Source: Draconibacterium sp.
GTDB lineage: Bacteria; Bacteroidota; Bacteroidia; Bacteroidales; Prolixibacteraceae
Direction: 5' to 3'
Assembly (NCBI GenBank): GCA_027011835.1
Contig: JALUZN010000522.1
Coordinates: forward strand, 1-16,055
Length of the DNA stretch: 16,055 bases
Made by a program: the position numbers and the translations under genes. Position 1 is the stretch's first letter; each line of letters opens with the position of its first letter. The notes under the pieces were generated by a model. The model made no database searches. It saw only the letters and a program-made list of their open reading frames with translations, and was not told the origin of the DNA. Shown in pieces: positions 1 through 8,406 of this stretch.

Positions 1-249
1 CCATTTAATATTCTTACATTTCAGGTAAAATTGGTCAACATTTTTAAATCTGAAATATTCAATCTCTTTTAAAATACGAAGTGCCGACCGTAGCAGATAA
101 TTTGATTTGTAAATGGTTTCGAGGTTTCCTTCGTAAAAAACGGCGCGTTTCCCCAAACTAATATTTTTACCACCAATATTTTTTACCTCGTTGGCCAGAA
201 CCTCTTCGAGACCGGCAGTTGTTTTTGCTATTAATTTAAAATCTTTCAA
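1..249 (-). CDS. THUMP-domain class I RNA methyltransferase, N-terminal part (runs off left edge)
   Basis: The first 83 codons of a gene continuing beyond the left edge. The conceptual protein starts LKDFKLIAKTTAGLEEVLAN and continues with GKNISLGKRAVFYEGN and SNYLLRSALRIL. This pattern is typical of the N-terminal ferredoxin-like and THUMP region of COG0116 (RlmL-type) 23S rRNA guanine-N2 methyltransferases, which bind RNA through THUMP and methylate with a C-terminal Rossmann-fold domain. That catalytic domain is outside the window, so the exact target nucleotide cannot be assigned. The only plausible start is TTG at 247-249: no in-frame ATG lies nearby and residues after TTG match the usual family start. 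It lies 16 bases after the cysE stop on the same strand, so co-transcription with cysE is likely. Family assignment is from recognition of the N-terminus only. Confidence 0.7.
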   Translation of the reverse strand, partial: MKDFKLIAKTTAGLEEVLANEVKNIGGKNISLGKRAVFYEGNLETIYKSNYLLRSALRILKEIEYFRFKNVDQFYLKCKNIKW

Positions 250-265
250 TGTTGTATGTTTTTAA

Positions 266-1192
266 TTAAATACCTGCTCCATAATTAAACCCCGACTCTT
301 TGGGTTGCGACTGAATAACCCGTGAATTGGCCGGCAAACTATTGGTAACCCAAACGTTACCGCCAATAACCGAGTTTTTGCCAATTGTAATACGGCCAAG
401 TATTGTTGCCCCCGAATAGATAACCACGTTGTCTTCAACAATAGGGTGGCGCGGAATACCTTTAATTGGGTTTCCATTATCGTCGAGAGGGAAACTTTTT
501 GCTCCCAGTGTAACGCCCTGATATATTTTTACATTGTTGCCAATAATACAGGTCGACCCGATTACCACACCCGTTCCATGGTCGATGGTAAAATTCTCGC
601 CAATTTGTGCCCTAGGATGAATGTCGATTCCGGTTTGCCCGTGTGCCATTTCCGAAATGAAACGGGGAATAAGCGGAACTTCGAGTTGTAACAGTTTATG
701 CGCAATGCGGTAATTTGTAATGGCTCTAATTCCCGGATAGGCAAAAATAATCTCGCCAACATTCGGGGCTGCCGGATCGTTTATAAATGTTGCTTCTACG
801 TCGGTAACCAATTGCCTGCGAATTTCAGGAAGATGTTCGATAAAACTCAGTGTTTTTTCCTTGGCGAGTTGTTTGTGTTCTTCTAACGTAATTCTTTGTT
901 TGTCGTCGCAGGCAAAGCAAATTCCGGCCAAAATCTCTTTACTTAATAACTGGGTAAGCTTGTCGATGTAAACACCCATATAATGTTGGGTAGCATGATT
1001 TTTTAACGAAGTGTTTCCAAAATAACCGGGAAACAATATTTCGCGTACCAAATCGATAATGCCTTTTAATTTGTTGATTGACGGAAGTGGCTGCCCTTGT
1101 TTGTGTTCGTGACATACCGATTGATACGACACCGGGTTGCTTAATTTTTTTATCGTATCCGAAATTCGGCGTTCAAAATCTTTTGTATCCAT
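266..1192 (-). CDS. cysE: Serine O-acetyltransferase (CysE/EpsC type)
   Basis: A 308-residue cytosolic enzyme that acetylates L-serine with acetyl-CoA to give O-acetylserine, the first committed step of cysteine synthesis. Residues ~1-180 form the alpha-helical N-terminal region. From ~185 onward hexapeptide repeats of a left-handed beta-helix are visible (GIDIHPRAQIGENFTIDHGT, then IIGNNVKIYQGVTLGA). Asp204-His205 correspond to the catalytic Asp-His pair of E. coli CysE, and His249 in RHP to the conserved substrate-site histidine. The loop AKSFPLDDNGNPIKG (~231-245) is longer than in E. coli and typical of the EpsC/SrpH-like branch common in Bacteroidota. ATG at 1190-1192 gives normal family length. 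A TACATTTA element (minus strand, 1203-1210) resembles a -7 box but lies very close to the start. The kinase stop is only 81 bases upstream, so read-through from the guaA-pnuC run is also possible. Confidence 0.93.
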   Translation of the reverse strand: MDTKDFERRISDTIKKLSNPVSYQSVCHEHKQGQPLPSINKLKGIIDLVREILFPGYFGNTSLKNHATQHYMGVYIDKLTQLLSKEILAGICFACDDKQRITLEEHKQLAKEKTLSFIEHLPEIRRQLVTDVEATFINDPAAPNVGEIIFAYPGIRAITNYRIAHKLLQLEVPLIPRFISEMAHGQTGIDIHPRAQIGENFTIDHGTGVVIGSTCIIGNNVKIYQGVTLGAKSFPLDDNGNPIKGIPRHPIVEDNVVIYSGATILGRITIGKNSVIGGNVWVTNSLPANSRVIQSQPKESGFNYGAGI

Positions 1193-1273
1193 TTTCTTAA
1201 AATAAATGTAAAGCTAATTACAAATCAGATAAAATCGATATAAAACGGGAAAAGTATCTTTTTTGTTGATGAT

Positions 1274-1825
1274 TTATTTTATTTCTTCCAAAAAATGGAG
1301 AGCATTTTTAATGCGTACAGTATTGTGCCCACTGACAATTTTATAAGGAGTATTGTATTTCTTTATTGTAGTAATGTAGCGCTTTTGAAGTTGGATTCTC
1401 TGCTCTCCTCCATTTTCGCGTGCAGGGTCGGGAACCCATGGGAGATCGGTGTCGCAGACTAAAAAGAGGTCGATTTTGTGTTTCAGAATCTCGGCTTCGA
1501 ACCAATTGGGAATTTTATTAAAAACCACTTCGAACCAAATCTTGGTAATGATTAGCCAGGTATCGATAAAAATGTAAGGGGATTTTGAATGTTTAAGTTT
1601 GTTTAACTGTTCAACTTGTTGTTTGGCAATGTTTTCAACGTCGTTGTAGCTGTATTTGTAGTTGTGTTCTTCTACATATTGGCGTGCAATTTCGGGAATA
1701 AAAGGAACATTGAAATGTTTTGCCAATGCTTTGGTAAGCGTGCTTTTTCCCGTCGATTCGGCACCTGTAATGACTACTATTTTTGGTCTGTTTTTCAAGA
1801 TTGTTGAAGTAAATCTTTTTTCCAT
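1274..1825 (-). CDS. NadR-type ribosylnicotinamide kinase (P-loop ATPase, AAA-type annotation)
   Basis: A 183-residue P-loop kinase resembling the C-terminal kinase domain of NadR. The family phosphorylates nicotinamide riboside to nicotinamide mononucleotide, trapping the imported vitamin. Walker A is GAESTGKS at residues 21-28, followed by EIARQYVEE (~45-53), a Walker-B-like YIFIDTW with Asp88, and a distal DTDLPWVPDPARENGGEQ segment matching NadR's substrate/lid region. The NadR adenylyltransferase and helix-turn-helix domains are absent, so this is a stand-alone kinase. The ATG at 1825 overlaps the end of pnuC by 31 bases. An alternative TTG start at 1796-1798 overlaps the pnuC TGA as TTGA and would still retain the whole P-loop, so the start is uncertain by nine residues. 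Tight coupling with pnuC supports NAD salvage. Substrate is inferred from family and neighbour. Confidence 0.85.
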   Translation of the reverse strand: MEKRFTSTILKNRPKIVVITGAESTGKSTLTKALAKHFNVPFIPEIARQYVEEHNYKYSYNDVENIAKQQVEQLNKLKHSKSPYIFIDTWLIITKIWFEVVFNKIPNWFEAEILKHKIDLFLVCDTDLPWVPDPARENGGEQRIQLQKRYITTIKKYNTPYKIVSGHNTVRIKNALHFLEEIK

Positions 1826-2394
1826 TCAAAATATCCGAGAACGGCCATAACGGTATAAACAACGAATAAAATAACGGTTGGCCATAAATCTTTATAGATG
1901 TAAAGTCCTGCCGAAACAAGATCGACAAAAATCCAAATCAGCCACTGTTCAATATATTTCCGGGCGAGCATCCAGGTTGCTACAATACTGAGTGCAGTTG
2001 TAAGCGAGTCCATAAACGGAACCGGCGAATCGGTAAATTTTAGTAAAACAAACAAAATTGCAACATAAATTAATGCCGTAACAGCCGCCAGTTTTACCCA
2101 AAGCTGTTTTCGTGTTTTCAAAACCGGTATCGAGTTGGTTGTTGTATCTGTTTTCCCTTTTACCCAATAGTACCAGCCATAAATGCTTATTCCAACGTAA
2201 TAAACTTGCAAGCCCATATCGGCATAAAACTTACTTTGAAAAAATACTACAATGTAAAGTGCCGATGTTACAAGCCCCGTTGGCCAGGTAAAAATACTTT
2301 GCCTGATGGAGAAAAAGATATACAATATGCCAAGAATGGAGCCCAGGATTTCAACCTTATTGACTGCAATCCATTCCAAAATTTGAGTTTGCAT
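1795..2394 (-). CDS. pnuC: Nicotinamide riboside transporter PnuC
   Basis: A 199-residue inner-membrane protein of the PnuC family, facilitators of vitamin diffusion made of about seven helices. The sequence is almost continuous hydrophobic segments: EILGSILGILYIFFSI near the N-terminus, then the diagnostic block WPTGLVTSALYIVVFFQSKF followed by ADMGLQVYYVGISIYGWYYW (~37-76), and further helices to VILFVVYTVMAVLGYF near the end. The W-P-G, Q and YGWYYW residues are family signatures. Related PnuT proteins carry thiamine, but overlap with a NadR-type kinase rather than a thiamine pyrophosphokinase favours nicotinamide riboside. It starts only three bases after the S41 peptidase stop and overlaps the kinase by 31 bases, so it sits in an operon and relies on transcription from upstream. 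No NAD-responsive riboswitch is visible before it. Confidence 0.9.
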   Translation of the reverse strand: MQTQILEWIAVNKVEILGSILGILYIFFSIRQSIFTWPTGLVTSALYIVVFFQSKFYADMGLQVYYVGISIYGWYYWVKGKTDTTTNSIPVLKTRKQLWVKLAAVTALIYVAILFVLLKFTDSPVPFMDSLTTALSIVATWMLARKYIEQWLIWIFVDLVSAGLYIYKDLWPTVILFVVYTVMAVLGYFEWKKDLLQQS

Positions 2395-2397
2395 AAA

Positions 2398-4026
2398 TTA
2401 TTCAGTTTTCACTAAATAGCTGTCGTATTTTTTCTGATTCTCAAGAACTTCTAATGCTTTTAGGATGTCTTTGTCGTCTTTATAAATTACTTTGTAGAAG
2501 TCGTTTCTCGAGAAAAGATCGCGTGCAATAATTGCTTTAATCTCTTTTTTCATATCGTTCGACGAAAACTCCAAACTTGTTTCATCTTTCTCTATTCCCT
2601 CTTTTTCTCCATTCTCAACTACTTTGTTAATCATAGCGGTGGTAACTTCAAAGTGCTTGTCGAACTGGTCAAAATCTGAGTATTTCAACTTTAACTTGTT
2701 CCGGTTAACATCGATATAATCGAGTACATAATTGTAGATAACGCTCTTGCGGCGTAATTTATTTATGTATTTATAGTGAGACGATGTGTCCATTGGAATG
2801 AAAATGTCGGGCATAATGCCGCCGCCGCCGAAAACAGTCCGACCATTAATAAGTGTTTTGAACTTTTGCGACTCGTCGAATTTTATGCTGTCGGCGCTAA
2901 ACATTTCGCCGTTTTCCATCCGGTGAATGTAGTCTTCGCGATACTCTTTCAGCCCGTTTTTATACGATTTCTGAATGCATCTTCCACTTGGTGTGTAGTA
3001 GTGTGCAGTGGTTAAACGTATCATCGAACCGTCGGTTAAAAAGAATGGTTTTTGTACCAGCCCTTTTCCAAACGAACGTCGGCCGATAATTACTCCACGA
3101 TCCCAGTCTTGAATGGCACCCGAAACAATTTCGCTTGCCGATGCCGACATCTCGTTAATTAAAATCACAAGGTTTCCTTTTTCGAAAGTGCCTTGCGAAG
3201 GAGCTTTGTATTCGCGTTTTATATCGTTAATTCCTTCGGTATATACCACAAGACTTCCCTTCTTTAAAAACTGATTGGAGATTTGGATGGCTGTTTTCAG
3301 ATAGCCGCCGGTATTTCCACGCAGGTCGAGAATCAGATTTTTAATACCGCTGTTTTTAAGTTTTTTCATTGCTTCCAAAAACTCGTCGAGCGAAGTAGCG
3401 GCAAATTTATTCAGTTTAATATAGCCGGTCGATTCGTCGAGCATGTACGAGGCATCGACACTAAAAATAGGTATTTTATCGCGAATAATAGTAAAGTCTA
3501 AAAGGTCGCGAACACCTCTTCGCAAAACTTTTAAGTTCACTTCTGTTCCTTTGTCGCCCCGAAGCAGCCGGAATACATCGCTGTTTTTTAATCCTGTTCC
3601 GGCAATATTTTCGCCATCTACTTCGATAATTCTATCGCCTGACCGAAGTCCGACTTTCTCTGACGGACCGCCCGAAATGGTACTGTTTACCATTAGTGTG
3701 TCTTTGTAAATATTAAACGAAATACCAATCCCTTCAAAATTCCCTTTTAGCGGCTCGTTCATTTTTTCCACCTCTTCTTTCGAGATGTAGGTGGAGTGGG
3801 GGTCGAGTTCGGAAAGAACTTTAACAATTGCTTTTTCGGTAAGTGCATCAATGTTGGTTGTGTCGACATAGTACCCGTCGATTAAACGTAAAAGCCTGCC
3901 AAATTTAAGCTGGTTTTCCTGAACTGAACTTTGTGCTTTAACTTGCGAAACCGGCAGAACAAACAGAAAGGTAAACAGCACCATTACAATGAATTGTCCT
4001 CTGGTTTTTAATGATATTTTTTGCAT
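2398..4026 (-). CDS. Exported S41-family C-terminal processing peptidase (CtpA/Prc-like)
   Basis: A 542-residue serine protease of MEROPS family S41, expected in the periplasm. Residues ~11-32 form a signal peptide ending in VKAQ; no lipobox cysteine is seen. A PDZ domain follows at ~97-170 (FEGIGISF, GLRSGDRIIEVDGENIAG), then the tail-specific protease fold with FAATSLDEFLEAMKKLK, ILDLRGNTGGYL and the catalytic block SASASEIVSGAIQDW. Ser296 and Lys321 (SFGKG) are 25 residues apart, the spacing of the Ser/Lys dyad in E. coli Prc and B. subtilis CtpB. About 120 residues after the core form a charged C-terminal extension. The family cleaves C-termini of exported or misfolded proteins; the substrate here is unknown. 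It begins 57 bases after the guaA stop without a convincing promoter of its own and is followed immediately by pnuC. Confidence 0.92.
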   Translation of the reverse strand: MQKISLKTRGQFIVMVLFTFLFVLPVSQVKAQSSVQENQLKFGRLLRLIDGYYVDTTNIDALTEKAIVKVLSELDPHSTYISKEEVEKMNEPLKGNFEGIGISFNIYKDTLMVNSTISGGPSEKVGLRSGDRIIEVDGENIAGTGLKNSDVFRLLRGDKGTEVNLKVLRRGVRDLLDFTIIRDKIPIFSVDASYMLDESTGYIKLNKFAATSLDEFLEAMKKLKNSGIKNLILDLRGNTGGYLKTAIQISNQFLKKGSLVVYTEGINDIKREYKAPSQGTFEKGNLVILINEMSASASEIVSGAIQDWDRGVIIGRRSFGKGLVQKPFFLTDGSMIRLTTAHYYTPSGRCIQKSYKNGLKEYREDYIHRMENGEMFSADSIKFDESQKFKTLINGRTVFGGGGIMPDIFIPMDTSSHYKYINKLRRKSVIYNYVLDYIDVNRNKLKLKYSDFDQFDKHFEVTTAMINKVVENGEKEGIEKDETSLEFSSNDMKKEIKAIIARDLFSRNDFYKVIYKDDKDILKALEVLENQKKYDSYLVKTE

Positions 4027-4083
4027 CTCTTTTAATTAATATTTACGAATTCAATTGTTGTTTTTGCAGAAGTTACTGGCAAT

Positions 4084-5613
4084 TTATTCCCACTCGATTG
4101 TTGCCGGTGGTTTTGAACTTATATCGTAAACTACGCGGTTAATTCCACGTACTTTATTAATAATCTCGTTCGACATTTTTGCAAGAAAATCGTAGGGCAA
4201 ATGAACCCAGTCGGCAGTCATTCCGTCGGTAGAAGCTACTGCCCGTAGAGCAACCGTATTTTCGTATGTTCTTTCGTCGCCCATAACTCCAACCGATTGT
4301 ACCGGTAGCAACATAACTCCTGCCTGCCAAACTTTGTCGTATAAATTCCACTCTTTAAGTCCGTTAATAAAAATAGCATCGGCATCTTGCAGCATAGCAA
4401 CTTTTTCGGGAGTGATATCTCCCAAAATTCGAATTCCTAATCCGGGGCCGGGGAATGGGTGCCGCCCTAAAAGTTCAGGTTTAATGTTCAATGCTTTTCC
4501 AACGCGGCGCACCTCGTCTTTAAAAAGCAGACGCAATGGTTCAACTACTTTCAGGTTCATTTTTTCTGGTAATCCGCCAACATTGTGGTGCGATTTTATG
4601 GTCGCCGATGGTCCGTTTACCGATACCGACTCAATAACATCGGGGTAAATTGTTCCCTGAGCCAGCCACTTTACATCCTGAATTTTATGTGCTTCAACAT
4701 CGAATACTTCAATAAAATTACGTCCTATAATTTTTCGTTTTTGCTCGGGGTCTTTAACACCTGCCAAATCGTCCCAGAATTTTTGTTTGGCATCGATTCC
4801 TAAAACATTCAGCCCCATATTTTCATACGATTTTAAAACGTCTTCAAATTCATCTTTTCTGAGAAGTCCGTTGTCGACGAAAATACAGGTGAGGTTCTCT
4901 CCAATAGCGCGGTTTAAAAGCACTCCGGCAACAGTAGAGTCTACACCGCCCGACAACCCAAGTACCACTTTGTCGTTGCCCAGTTTTTGCTTCAATTCAT
5001 TCACCGTGGTTTCTACAAACGAGTCGGGAGTCCAGTTTTGTTGGCAGCCGCAAATGCTTGAAACAAAGTTTTCGAGCAGTTGTTTGCCCTCTGTTGTATG
5101 ATACACCTCGGGGTGAAACTGAATTGCCCAGGTATTTTCGTTGTCTATTTTATACGCGGCATAATTTACCTCTTCGGTTGATGCAATTACTTTATACTCT
5201 TTTGGAAGTTTAACAATTGTATCGCCGTGCGACATCCAAACCTGCGTGTGCAGACTTATATCTTTAAACAATTGGCACCCCGATTCGATAAACCCGAGAT
5301 TTGCCCGGCCATACTCGCGTGTGTTCGACGGTGCAACTTCGCCGCCATAAAAGTGAGCTAAATATTGAGCACCATAACAAATGCCAAGCACAGGTACTTT
5401 TCCTTTTATTTCTGAAAGATTGGGTTTAGGTGCATCTTCGTCGCGCACCGAAAAAGGACTTCCCGAAAGAACGACACCTTTTACCGACTCATCAATGTCA
5501 GGAAAATTGTTGTATGGATGAATTTCGCAATAAACGTTTAACTCGCGAATTTTTCGGCCAATTAACTGGGTGTATTGCGACCCGAAATCAAGAATTAATA
5601 TTTTCTCTTGCAT
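4084..5613 (-). CDS. guaA: GMP synthase (glutamine-hydrolysing)
   Basis: A full-length 509-residue GuaA, which amidates XMP to GMP using glutamine and ATP in the cytosol. The class-I glutamine amidotransferase domain spans ~1-190 with nucleophile Cys79 in LGICYGAQ and His167/Glu169 in FHPE. The ATP pyrophosphatase domain begins near 200 with the PP-loop SGGVDS at 221-226. The XMP-binding dimerisation domain ends in the family's hallmark tail SSKPPATIEWE. All key residues are present. ATG at 5611-5613 is the natural start, with the conserved KILILDFGSQYT immediately after. A TACATTTG -7 element lies 30 bases upstream. It is the first gene of the leftward run and diverges from the LysM-repeat gene. 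No purine riboswitch structure is apparent in the leader. Confidence 0.97.
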   Translation of the reverse strand: MQEKILILDFGSQYTQLIGRKIRELNVYCEIHPYNNFPDIDESVKGVVLSGSPFSVRDEDAPKPNLSEIKGKVPVLGICYGAQYLAHFYGGEVAPSNTREYGRANLGFIESGCQLFKDISLHTQVWMSHGDTIVKLPKEYKVIASTEEVNYAAYKIDNENTWAIQFHPEVYHTTEGKQLLENFVSSICGCQQNWTPDSFVETTVNELKQKLGNDKVVLGLSGGVDSTVAGVLLNRAIGENLTCIFVDNGLLRKDEFEDVLKSYENMGLNVLGIDAKQKFWDDLAGVKDPEQKRKIIGRNFIEVFDVEAHKIQDVKWLAQGTIYPDVIESVSVNGPSATIKSHHNVGGLPEKMNLKVVEPLRLLFKDEVRRVGKALNIKPELLGRHPFPGPGLGIRILGDITPEKVAMLQDADAIFINGLKEWNLYDKVWQAGVMLLPVQSVGVMGDERTYENTVALRAVASTDGMTADWVHLPYDFLAKMSNEIINKVRGINRVVYDISSKPPATIEWE

Positions 5614-5642
5614 GAATTTGTTTTTTCTGAAAAATAAAAAGA

Positions 5643-5650
5643 CAAATGTA
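5643..5650 (-). promoter_or_regulatory. Putative -7 box of guaA promoter
   Basis: The minus strand reads TACATTTG here, an exact match to the Bacteroidota TAnnTTTG -7 element, 30 bases before the guaA ATG. A TTTTG lies upstream but only 12 bases away, shorter than the usual spacing of about 19, so the -33 element is not convincing. Called from the -7 match and its position only. Confidence 0.4.
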
Positions 5651-5797
5651 AAAAATACAGGTCAAAAGTTATCCGATTGTTTAATAAAAAGCGAGTGTTG
5701 TTAACATGATTGCATAATTATTGTAAAATTAAACCGTTTGAAAATTGTGGTGAATAAAAAAATCGTGATTTTGCTTTGCTCAATTTTCAGAAACCTG

Positions 5798-5825
5798 TTT
5801 GAATTGAGTATAATTGTTAAATTTG
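5798..5825 (+). promoter_or_regulatory. Putative promoter of the LysM-repeat gene
   Basis: TTTG at 5798-5801 and TAAATTTG at 5818-5825 match both elements of the Bacteroidota primary-sigma promoter with a 16-base spacer, slightly short of the usual 19. A transcript starting a few bases after 5825 would place the ATG at 5850 in a leader of about 20 bases and would exclude the in-frame TTG at 5814 as the translation start. Confidence 0.5.
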
Positions 5826-5849
5826 GGCGAAATTCTTAATCTGTTTTTA

Positions 5850-8267
5850 ATGAAGTTTTTTCAGTTTCTATTATTGTTTTCTGCTCTGTTTTGTGCAACG
5901 GTGTATTCGAATGCGCAAGATTTAAAAGAGAATGAGATTGTTGTTATTAAAGGCGAAAAATTTGTTTTACATCAGGTTCGTGCCGGCGAAACAATCTATT
6001 CAATTTCAAAAAAATATAAAATCGAACGGTCGGAGTTGCAGAAATATAATCCTAAAATTTCAGACGGGTTAAATATTGGCGAGGTTTTAAAAGTGCCGTA
6101 TTATAGTAAACCCAATGGGTTTCAGAAAGGCGACCCTACACGTTTCGAAATTTATACGGTTACGCTGAGGCGCGAAACGCCAAACTCAATTGCCAATAAA
6201 TTTAATATTACGGTCGACCAGTTGTTTGCATATAATCCGAAAGTTAGAAAGTTTAAAAGAGGGAATAAAATTAAAATACCGGTTTGGGAAGTTGTTAAAG
6301 AGCCGGAACCGGAGGATGTTGAAGAAGAAAAACCGATTGCCGAAAACGAGGGAGAAACAATTACGCACACCGTTGTGTCGGGCGAAACACTTTACTCGAT
6401 TTCGAAAAAATATGGTGTTTCAGAAAACGAAATTCTTTCGTTGAATCCTGAAACCAAAAATTTAAAAGCAGGTTCGCAAATTACTCTTCCTGTAAAAACA
6501 GAGGTAGTTCCGGTAATGCCTGATTCGGTAAAGACCCGTTCCGGGGGAAACTATTTTGAGCACATTATCGAATCGGGAGAAACGTTGTGGGGAACAGCCC
6601 GGAAATACAACGTTACCGAAGAGGAGTTAAAAGCATTGAATCCGGTATTACAAACAGGTTTTCAGGCGGGTGTTGTCATAAAAATTCCATTGAAAGAGAA
6701 ACTGGAAAATACACAGGCTAAACCTGTTAACGACGACGCTTTTGTAAAACATATTGTGGTGCGTGGCGAAACATTATATGGTTTGGCAGCAAAATACGAA
6801 CTCACAATTCCGGAGATAAAAAAGTTTAATCCTGTTTTAAAAAGCCGGAATCTTGTGGCCGGCGAAACAATATTGATTCCACAAAAAATAACCAGCGAAA
6901 TTGTAAATGTTGAAGCCACAAATGCTGCCGATTCAATTCAGAAAATTGAAGATTTTTACAGAGTTGAAGAGCCGCCCGTTGTTGTTCCCGAAGCATGCCG
7001 GCACGACGAGCAGGGTGCATTTCGGGACGAAACGTTTGATGTGGCACTGTTTTTACCACTCTATTTAAATGCTAACGACACATTAAATCGCGAAATGGTT
7101 GTAATCGACTCGATGGCTGAATTAGCAGAGGGTGTGGAGAGAAATGCTGAACAAAATAGTGTGCAGGATACGGCTATTGAACAGGTTGAACAGAAAGAAC
7201 GGTTTAAGCAATTTTACAGAAATAGTGAGAGCTTTCTTGAATTTTATGAGGGGGTTTTAATTGCAGTCGATTCGATGCAAAACCGGGGCATGAACATTCG
7301 ACTGCATGTTTTCGATACTCAACGAAATGCCGACTCGGTTCGTGCGTTTATTTCGTCGGTAGAGTTTTTGGAAACCGATTTAATAATTGGTCCGGTTTAC
7401 GAACGGGTACAAAAAGAGGTGGCACAAATTGCAGCTAAAAATCGTATTCCAATGGTGTCGCCACTTGCTTCGCAATCGATGATTACAAAGAGCAATCCTC
7501 AGTTTTTTCAGGCGGTTCCGTCGCGCGAATATGTTGCTGCCGAAACTGCAGAGATGATTGCCGAGGAGTATTTTAATAGCAATTTTATTGTTCTGAAAAC
7601 ATCGGCTTACGAAGGAACTCCGGAGGGGAAACTGGTAAATTTGATTCAGGAGAAGTTGTATAACTCGGGGTTTTTAAGTAGTCCGCAGGGAGTGAGTTTT
7701 ACGGTTTACGATTTTAAACACGAAGGCCCGTACGGATTACGGCGAATTATGTCGCACAACAAAGAGAATGTTATTTATATTCCATCGTCGAAAGAGGGGG
7801 AGTTGAGTGTTGCTATTTCGAATATTAATAACCTGGCCGACGACTATTCAATTACTTTAATTGGTACAAACCGGTTCCCGAATTATCATAGTATCGATGT
7901 GGAACAGTTTCATAACCTGAAGTTAAAATATATTGTGCCAAACTGGATTGATTATAACAAACCCGAAACGGCTGAGTTTATCGAAAAATTCAGGAATAAT
8001 TTTGCCACCGACCCGGGGAAAATAGGGGTGCAGGGATTTGATGTGGCCTACTACTTTTTAAATGCGTTAAACTATTACGGAAAAGATTTTGGAACATGTT
8101 TGCCCTATTTGAAAATAAATTTGGTGCAGGAAAATTTTCATTTCGAAAAGGTTTCGCAGTTTGGCGGGTACATGAACGAAGGAGTTTCGGAGATCTCATA
8201 TAATCGGAATTACGAAGTGCACCGAATCAGGGTAAAAGGGCAGCCGGTATTTGTTCAGGGAGAGTAA
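5850..8267 (+). CDS. Exported protein with five LysM domains and a periplasmic-binding-protein-like C-terminal domain
   Basis: An 805-residue exported protein. Residues 1-22 are a signal peptide (KFFQFLLLFSALFCATVYSN, then AQ). Five LysM modules follow at about 40-83, 100-145, 171-215, 236-281 and 299-344, each with a GETxYxISxKY-like opening and an NPxxxxLxxGxxxxIP-like close. The second is the most diverged (LRRETPNSIANKF). LysM binds N-acetylglucosamine in peptidoglycan. After an acidic linker, residues ~396-770 resemble the type I periplasmic-binding fold of Leu/Ile/Val receptors: FDVALFLPLYLN, FYEGVLIAVDSM, DLIIGPVYERVQKEVA, IPMVSPLASQS, GVQGFDVAYYFLNAL. No transporter genes are adjacent, so a sensory or envelope-scaffold role is as likely as uptake; ligand unknown. 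I start it at ATG 5850 because the signal peptide begins there and a promoter overlaps the upstream in-frame TTG at 5814. It diverges from guaA. Confidence 0.9.
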   Translation: MKFFQFLLLFSALFCATVYSNAQDLKENEIVVIKGEKFVLHQVRAGETIYSISKKYKIERSELQKYNPKISDGLNIGEVLKVPYYSKPNGFQKGDPTRFEIYTVTLRRETPNSIANKFNITVDQLFAYNPKVRKFKRGNKIKIPVWEVVKEPEPEDVEEEKPIAENEGETITHTVVSGETLYSISKKYGVSENEILSLNPETKNLKAGSQITLPVKTEVVPVMPDSVKTRSGGNYFEHIIESGETLWGTARKYNVTEEELKALNPVLQTGFQAGVVIKIPLKEKLENTQAKPVNDDAFVKHIVVRGETLYGLAAKYELTIPEIKKFNPVLKSRNLVAGETILIPQKITSEIVNVEATNAADSIQKIEDFYRVEEPPVVVPEACRHDEQGAFRDETFDVALFLPLYLNANDTLNREMVVIDSMAELAEGVERNAEQNSVQDTAIEQVEQKERFKQFYRNSESFLEFYEGVLIAVDSMQNRGMNIRLHVFDTQRNADSVRAFISSVEFLETDLIIGPVYERVQKEVAQIAAKNRIPMVSPLASQSMITKSNPQFFQAVPSREYVAAETAEMIAEEYFNSNFIVLKTSAYEGTPEGKLVNLIQEKLYNSGFLSSPQGVSFTVYDFKHEGPYGLRRIMSHNKENVIYIPSSKEGELSVAISNINNLADDYSITLIGTNRFPNYHSIDVEQFHNLKLKYIVPNWIDYNKPETAEFIEKFRNNFATDPGKIGVQGFDVAYYFLNALNYYGKDFGTCLPYLKINLVQENFHFEKVSQFGGYMNEGVSEISYNRNYEVHRIRVKGQPVFVQGE

Positions 8268-8340
8268 TCCCGATTGTTGATTCATGCATCTGTAGTACAT
8301 CTTAAAAAAACTGAATTGTAACCGGGCCGTTTGACGCTAT

Positions 8341-8372
8341 AAAAAAACCGTTCTCTTTTAAAAAGAACGGTT
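8341..8372 (-). terminator. Intrinsic terminator of rocD
   Basis: A perfect 9-bp stem, AACCGTTCT at 8346-8354 and AGAACGGTT at 8364-8372, lies 35 bases past the rocD stop. On the minus strand it runs into a T tract (complement of the A run 8341-8347). It lies about 80 bases past the LysM gene stop too, so it may stop both convergent transcripts, but the plus-strand side (TCTGCGATTTC) lacks an immediate T tract. Confidence 0.75.
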
Positions 8373-8406
8373 CTCTGCGATTTCTTTAAATTTTTTTTGC
8401 TTGCTT

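Noticed and set aside
1193..1273. Terminator between the kinase gene and cysE
   Set aside because: No stem of useful length precedes the T-rich stretch on the minus strand, so operon continuation cannot be excluded.
5614..5797. Purine riboswitch in the guaA leader
   Set aside because: The -7 box lies only 30 bases from the ATG, leaving no room for an aptamer, and no purine-aptamer loops are seen.
5850..8267. LysM protein as a peptidoglycan hydrolase
   Set aside because: No NlpC/P60, M23, glucosaminidase or amidase catalytic motif is present; the C-terminal half instead resembles a periplasmic-binding fold.
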